Assembly: GCF_016592155.1 (NCBI RefSeq)
Contig: NZ_AP024237.1
Location: forward strand, 2,108,001 to 2,172,000
Origin: Mycobacterium heckeshornense
GTDB lineage: Bacteria > Actinomycetota > Actinomycetes > Mycobacteriales > Mycobacteriaceae
Length of the DNA: 64,000 nt
Direction: 5' to 3'
A program made the position numbers and the translations under genes. Each line of letters begins with the position of its first letter. The stretch's first letter is position 1. The notes below the pieces were generated by a model. It saw nothing but the letters and a program-made list of their open reading frames with translations, was not told where the DNA came from and searched no databases. Shown piece by piece: positions 61,940 through 64,000 of this stretch.

Positions 61940-62992
61940 GTGGCGACTTCCAAAGTCGAACGGTTGACGAACCTCGTCATCGCATTGCTGTCCACCCGCG
62001 GCTACATCACCGCCGAAAAGATCAAGTCCACGGTCGCCGGCTACTCCGACAGTCCCAGCGACGAGGCGTTCTCCCGGATGTTCGAGCGCGACAAAAGCGA
62101 ATTGCGTGATCTCGGCATCCCGTTGGAGACCGGCAGGGTGTCGGCGCTGGACCCCACCGAGGGTTATCGCATTAACCGCGAGGCCTACGCGCTACCTACC
62201 GTCGAGTTGACCCCTGAGGAGGCCGCCGCGGTGGCGGTGGCAACCCGGTTGTGGGAGTCGCCGGAACTGATCACCGCAACCCAGGGTGCGTTGCTCAAAC
62301 TGCGTGCGGCCGGAGTGGACGTCGACCCCGACGCCCCGGTCGTGATTGCCTCGACCACCGGGCTGCCGGGCCTGCGCGGTTCGGAGAACGTGCTGGGGGT
62401 GCTGTTGGCGGCCATCGAGGCCGGGCAGGCCGTGCAGTTTCCGCACCGGCCGTCGCGCAGCGAGCCCTACACCCCCCGCACCGTCGAACCGTGGGGGGTG
62501 GTGACGCAGAAGGGCCGCTGGTATCTGGTCGGGCATGACCGCGACCGCGACGCCACCCGCGTGTTCCGGCTGTCCCGGATAGGTGCCGAGGTGAAGCCGA
62601 TCGGTCCGGTCGGCGTCGTCGTTCGGCCTGAGGGTGTCGACCTGCGCAAGATCGTTGCCGAGACCGTGGCCGAACCAATGACCGGTGCGCAGGCGCAAGT
62701 GTGGGTGGCCGACGGGCGCGCCATGGCGTTGCGGCGTGCCGGCAAATCCCTGGGGCCACGGCGATTGGGGGGCCGTGACGGCGAGGTGATCAAACTCGAC
62801 ATCGGATCCAGCGACCGACTCGCGCGTGAGATCACCGGCTACGGTGCTGACGCGGTCGTCCTCGCGCCGGCGTCGCTGCGAGACGACGTACTGGCCCGCC
62901 TGCAGGCCCAGGCCGTTCGGCGAGGAGCGGCGCCGGTGACGCGCGCCGGCGACGATGCAGAGCGACGCGATGAGGAGGAGCGGCGCCGATGA
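61940..62992 (+). CDS. pafB: WYL-domain transcriptional regulator PafB
   Basis: 350 residues. An N-terminal winged HTH (VERLTNLVIALLSTRGYITA...) is followed by a WYL domain (WGVVTQKGRWYLVGHDRDRDATRVFRLSRI) and a WCX C-terminal part. PafB and PafC form the DNA-damage-responsive activator that is independent of RecA/LexA. The last 18 residues (TRAGDDAERRDEEERRR end) are encoded by the first, variant unit of the 53-bp tandem array, so the tail comes from repeat DNA. GTG start. Confidence 0.93.
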   Translation: MATSKVERLTNLVIALLSTRGYITAEKIKSTVAGYSDSPSDEAFSRMFERDKSELRDLGIPLETGRVSALDPTEGYRINREAYALPTVELTPEEAAAVAVATRLWESPELITATQGALLKLRAAGVDVDPDAPVVIASTTGLPGLRGSENVLGVLLAAIEAGQAVQFPHRPSRSEPYTPRTVEPWGVVTQKGRWYLVGHDRDRDATRVFRLSRIGAEVKPIGPVGVVVRPEGVDLRKIVAETVAEPMTGAQAQVWVADGRAMALRRAGKSLGPRRLGGRDGEVIKLDIGSSDRLAREITGYGADAVVLAPASLRDDVLARLQAQAVRRGAAPVTRAGDDAERRDEEERRR

Positions 62993-63252
62993 CGCGCGCC
63001 GGCGACGATGCAGAGCGACGCGATGAGGAGGAGCGGCGCCGATGACGCGCGCCGGCGACGATGCAGAGCGACGCGATGAGGAGGAGCGGCGCCGATGACG
63101 CGCGCCGGCGACGATGCAGAGCGACGCGATGAGGAGGAGCGGCGCCGATGACGCGCGCCGGCGACGATGCAGAGCGACGCGATGAGGAGGAGCGGCGCCG
63201 ATGACGCGCGCCGGCGACGATGCAGAGCGACGCGATGAGGAGGAGCGGCGCC
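62922..63252 (+). repeat. MIRU-like 53-bp tandem array between pafB and pafC
   Basis: Six 53-bp units begin at 62935, 62988, 63041, 63094, 63147 and 63200, with a 13-base partial unit in front. By eye the last five are identical; the first differs at one base (GGTGAC for GATGAC). The core GACGATGCAGAGCG...GATGAGGAGGAGCGGCGCC is the motif of mycobacterial interspersed repetitive units, which are known to insert in ATGA stop/start overlaps. Here the insertion is exactly at the pafB/pafC overlap. Confidence 0.9.
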
Positions 63253-63257
63253 GATGA
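62989..63257 (+). other. Chain of five overlapping 18-residue mini-ORFs in the repeat array
   Basis: Each unit gives an ATG that opens MTRAGDDAERRDEEERRR and stops at a TGA overlapping the ATG of the next unit (ATGA). Frames: 62989-63045, 63042-63098, 63095-63151, 63148-63204 and 63201-63257, the last overlapping the pafC ATG. Each has AGGAGG about 10 bases before its start, so ribosomes could pass from pafB to pafC by repeated re-initiation. No protein function is implied. Confidence 0.7.
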
Positions 63258-64000
63258 CAGCCGTATCTACCCGCCTGGTGCGGTTGCTGAACATGGTCCC
63301 CTATTTCCAGGCCAATCCGCGGGTCACCCGCGCCAAGGCGGCAGCCGACCTCGGCGTCACCGTCAAACAACTGGAAGAAGACATCAATCAATTGTGGTTG
63401 TGCGGGCTACCGGGTTACGGACCCGGTGACCTGATTGACTTCGAATTCTGCGGCGACACAATCGAAGTGACGTTCTCGGCAGGCATCGACCGGCCGCTGC
63501 AACTGACTTCCCCGGAGGCCACCGGCCTCCTGGTGGCGCTGCGCGCACTGGCCGACGTCCCCGGCCTGGTGGATCCGGAGGCCGCGCGCAGTGCGATCGC
63601 GAAAATCGAATCGGCCGCCGGCACCGCCGCGCACGGCACCCATGCAGCGGCGGTCGAGGAGCCGGCGCCGGCCGAAAGCGAGGCCGCGGCCGCGGTTCGC
63701 ACCGCGGTACGCCGCAACTGCGCGCTGGCCATCGACTACTACTCCGCCTCCCGCGACACGCTGTCCAGCCGGATCGTCGACCCGATCCGGGTGCTGTTGA
63801 TCGGCGACCACAGCTACCTGGAGGCCTGGTCCCGGGAGGCTCAAGGGGTGCGGCTGTTCCGGTTCGACCGCATCGTCGAGGCCCGAGTGCTCGACGAGCC
63901 GTCCGCGCCCCCCGAACCCGCGGTCCAATCACCGCCGGACACCTCACTGTTCGACGCCGACCCGGCGCTTCCGTCGGCCACGCTGCGGGTGGCGCCGTCG
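63254..64000 (+). CDS. pafC: WYL-domain transcriptional regulator PafC, 3' end cut by window edge
   Basis: First 249 codons. N-terminal HTH region MTAVSTRLVRLLNMVPYFQA, AKAAADLGVTVKQLEEDINQL, then an Ala/Glu-rich linker and the WYL domain (CALAIDYYSASRDTLSSRIV, SYLEAWSREAQGVRLFRFDRI). It works as a pair with PafB. The ATG overlaps the last mini-ORF stop of the repeat array, and AGGAGG in the final repeat unit supplies its ribosome binding site. Confidence 0.93.
   Translation, partial: MTAVSTRLVRLLNMVPYFQANPRVTRAKAAADLGVTVKQLEEDINQLWLCGLPGYGPGDLIDFEFCGDTIEVTFSAGIDRPLQLTSPEATGLLVALRALADVPGLVDPEAARSAIAKIESAAGTAAHGTHAAAVEEPAPAESEAAAAVRTAVRRNCALAIDYYSASRDTLSSRIVDPIRVLLIGDHSYLEAWSREAQGVRLFRFDRIVEARVLDEPSAPPEPAVQSPPDTSLFDADPALPSATLRVAPS

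Noticed and set aside
62935..63252. Regular tandem repeats that could suggest a CRISPR array
   Set aside because: The units are in direct contact with no unique spacers, have coding-type content, and match the MIRU motif; there are no cas genes.

Overview
This window is chromosomal DNA from a mycobacterium, most likely a slow grower outside the M. tuberculosis complex. The DNA is GC-rich, GTG and TTG starts are common, and the order of nearly all genes matches the M. tuberculosis H37Rv segment from Rv2170 down to Rv2095c, read here in the opposite orientation. Ortholog names are recalled from family knowledge and were not checked by a database search.

Layout. (1) 1-7020: a GNAT acetyltransferase cut by the left edge, a DUF3040 membrane protein, then the start of the division and cell wall (dcw) cluster: mraZ with its own operator repeats, rsmH, an FtsL-like gene and pbpB. 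Next comes an antisense remnant of a type VII secretion (T7SS) effector locus. (2) 7244-23480: murE, murF, mraY, murD, ftsW, murG, murC and ftsQ, most joined by overlapping stop and start codons. They are followed by ftsZ, yfiH, yggS, sepF, yggT and wag31, so peptidoglycan precursor synthesis, the divisome and polar growth lie together. (3) 23477-36967: a mixed housekeeping stretch with a phosphoribosyltransferase, two SDRs, tRNA-Leu(GAG), an M20 peptidase, a PEBP protein, a frameshifted pyrD, lppL, uppP, a histidine phosphatase, cysQ and mshC (mycothiol synthesis). (4) 36967-39900: a mosaic region. A copy of the 3' end of the PAC2 gene and a diverged fragment of metH sit in front of a second T7SS effector-like locus with a possible immunity gene. 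The real PAC2 gene and metH follow. (5) 44061-50402: a sugar-type MFS transporter, hisE-hisG, a RecB-like nuclease, trmI, and two related MTB12-like secreted proteins. (6) 50554-64000: the Pup-proteasome system (mpa, dop, pup, prcB, prcA, pafA, pafB, pafC). It is interrupted by a NADAR gene and a block with an M-box (Mg2+) riboswitch, a Stealth-family sugar-phosphate transferase (CpsY-like) and an Rv0805-like phosphodiesterase.

The most notable points are: the M-box riboswitch in front of a Stealth gene; a 53-bp MIRU-like tandem array between pafB and pafC that makes a chain of overlapping 18-residue mini-ORFs; the duplicated PAC2/metH mosaic around a T7SS effector module; a 20-bp duplication that breaks the first T7SS gene; single-base frameshifts in homopolymers in pyrD and the second effector; and an SDR whose catalytic lysine position is glutamate.
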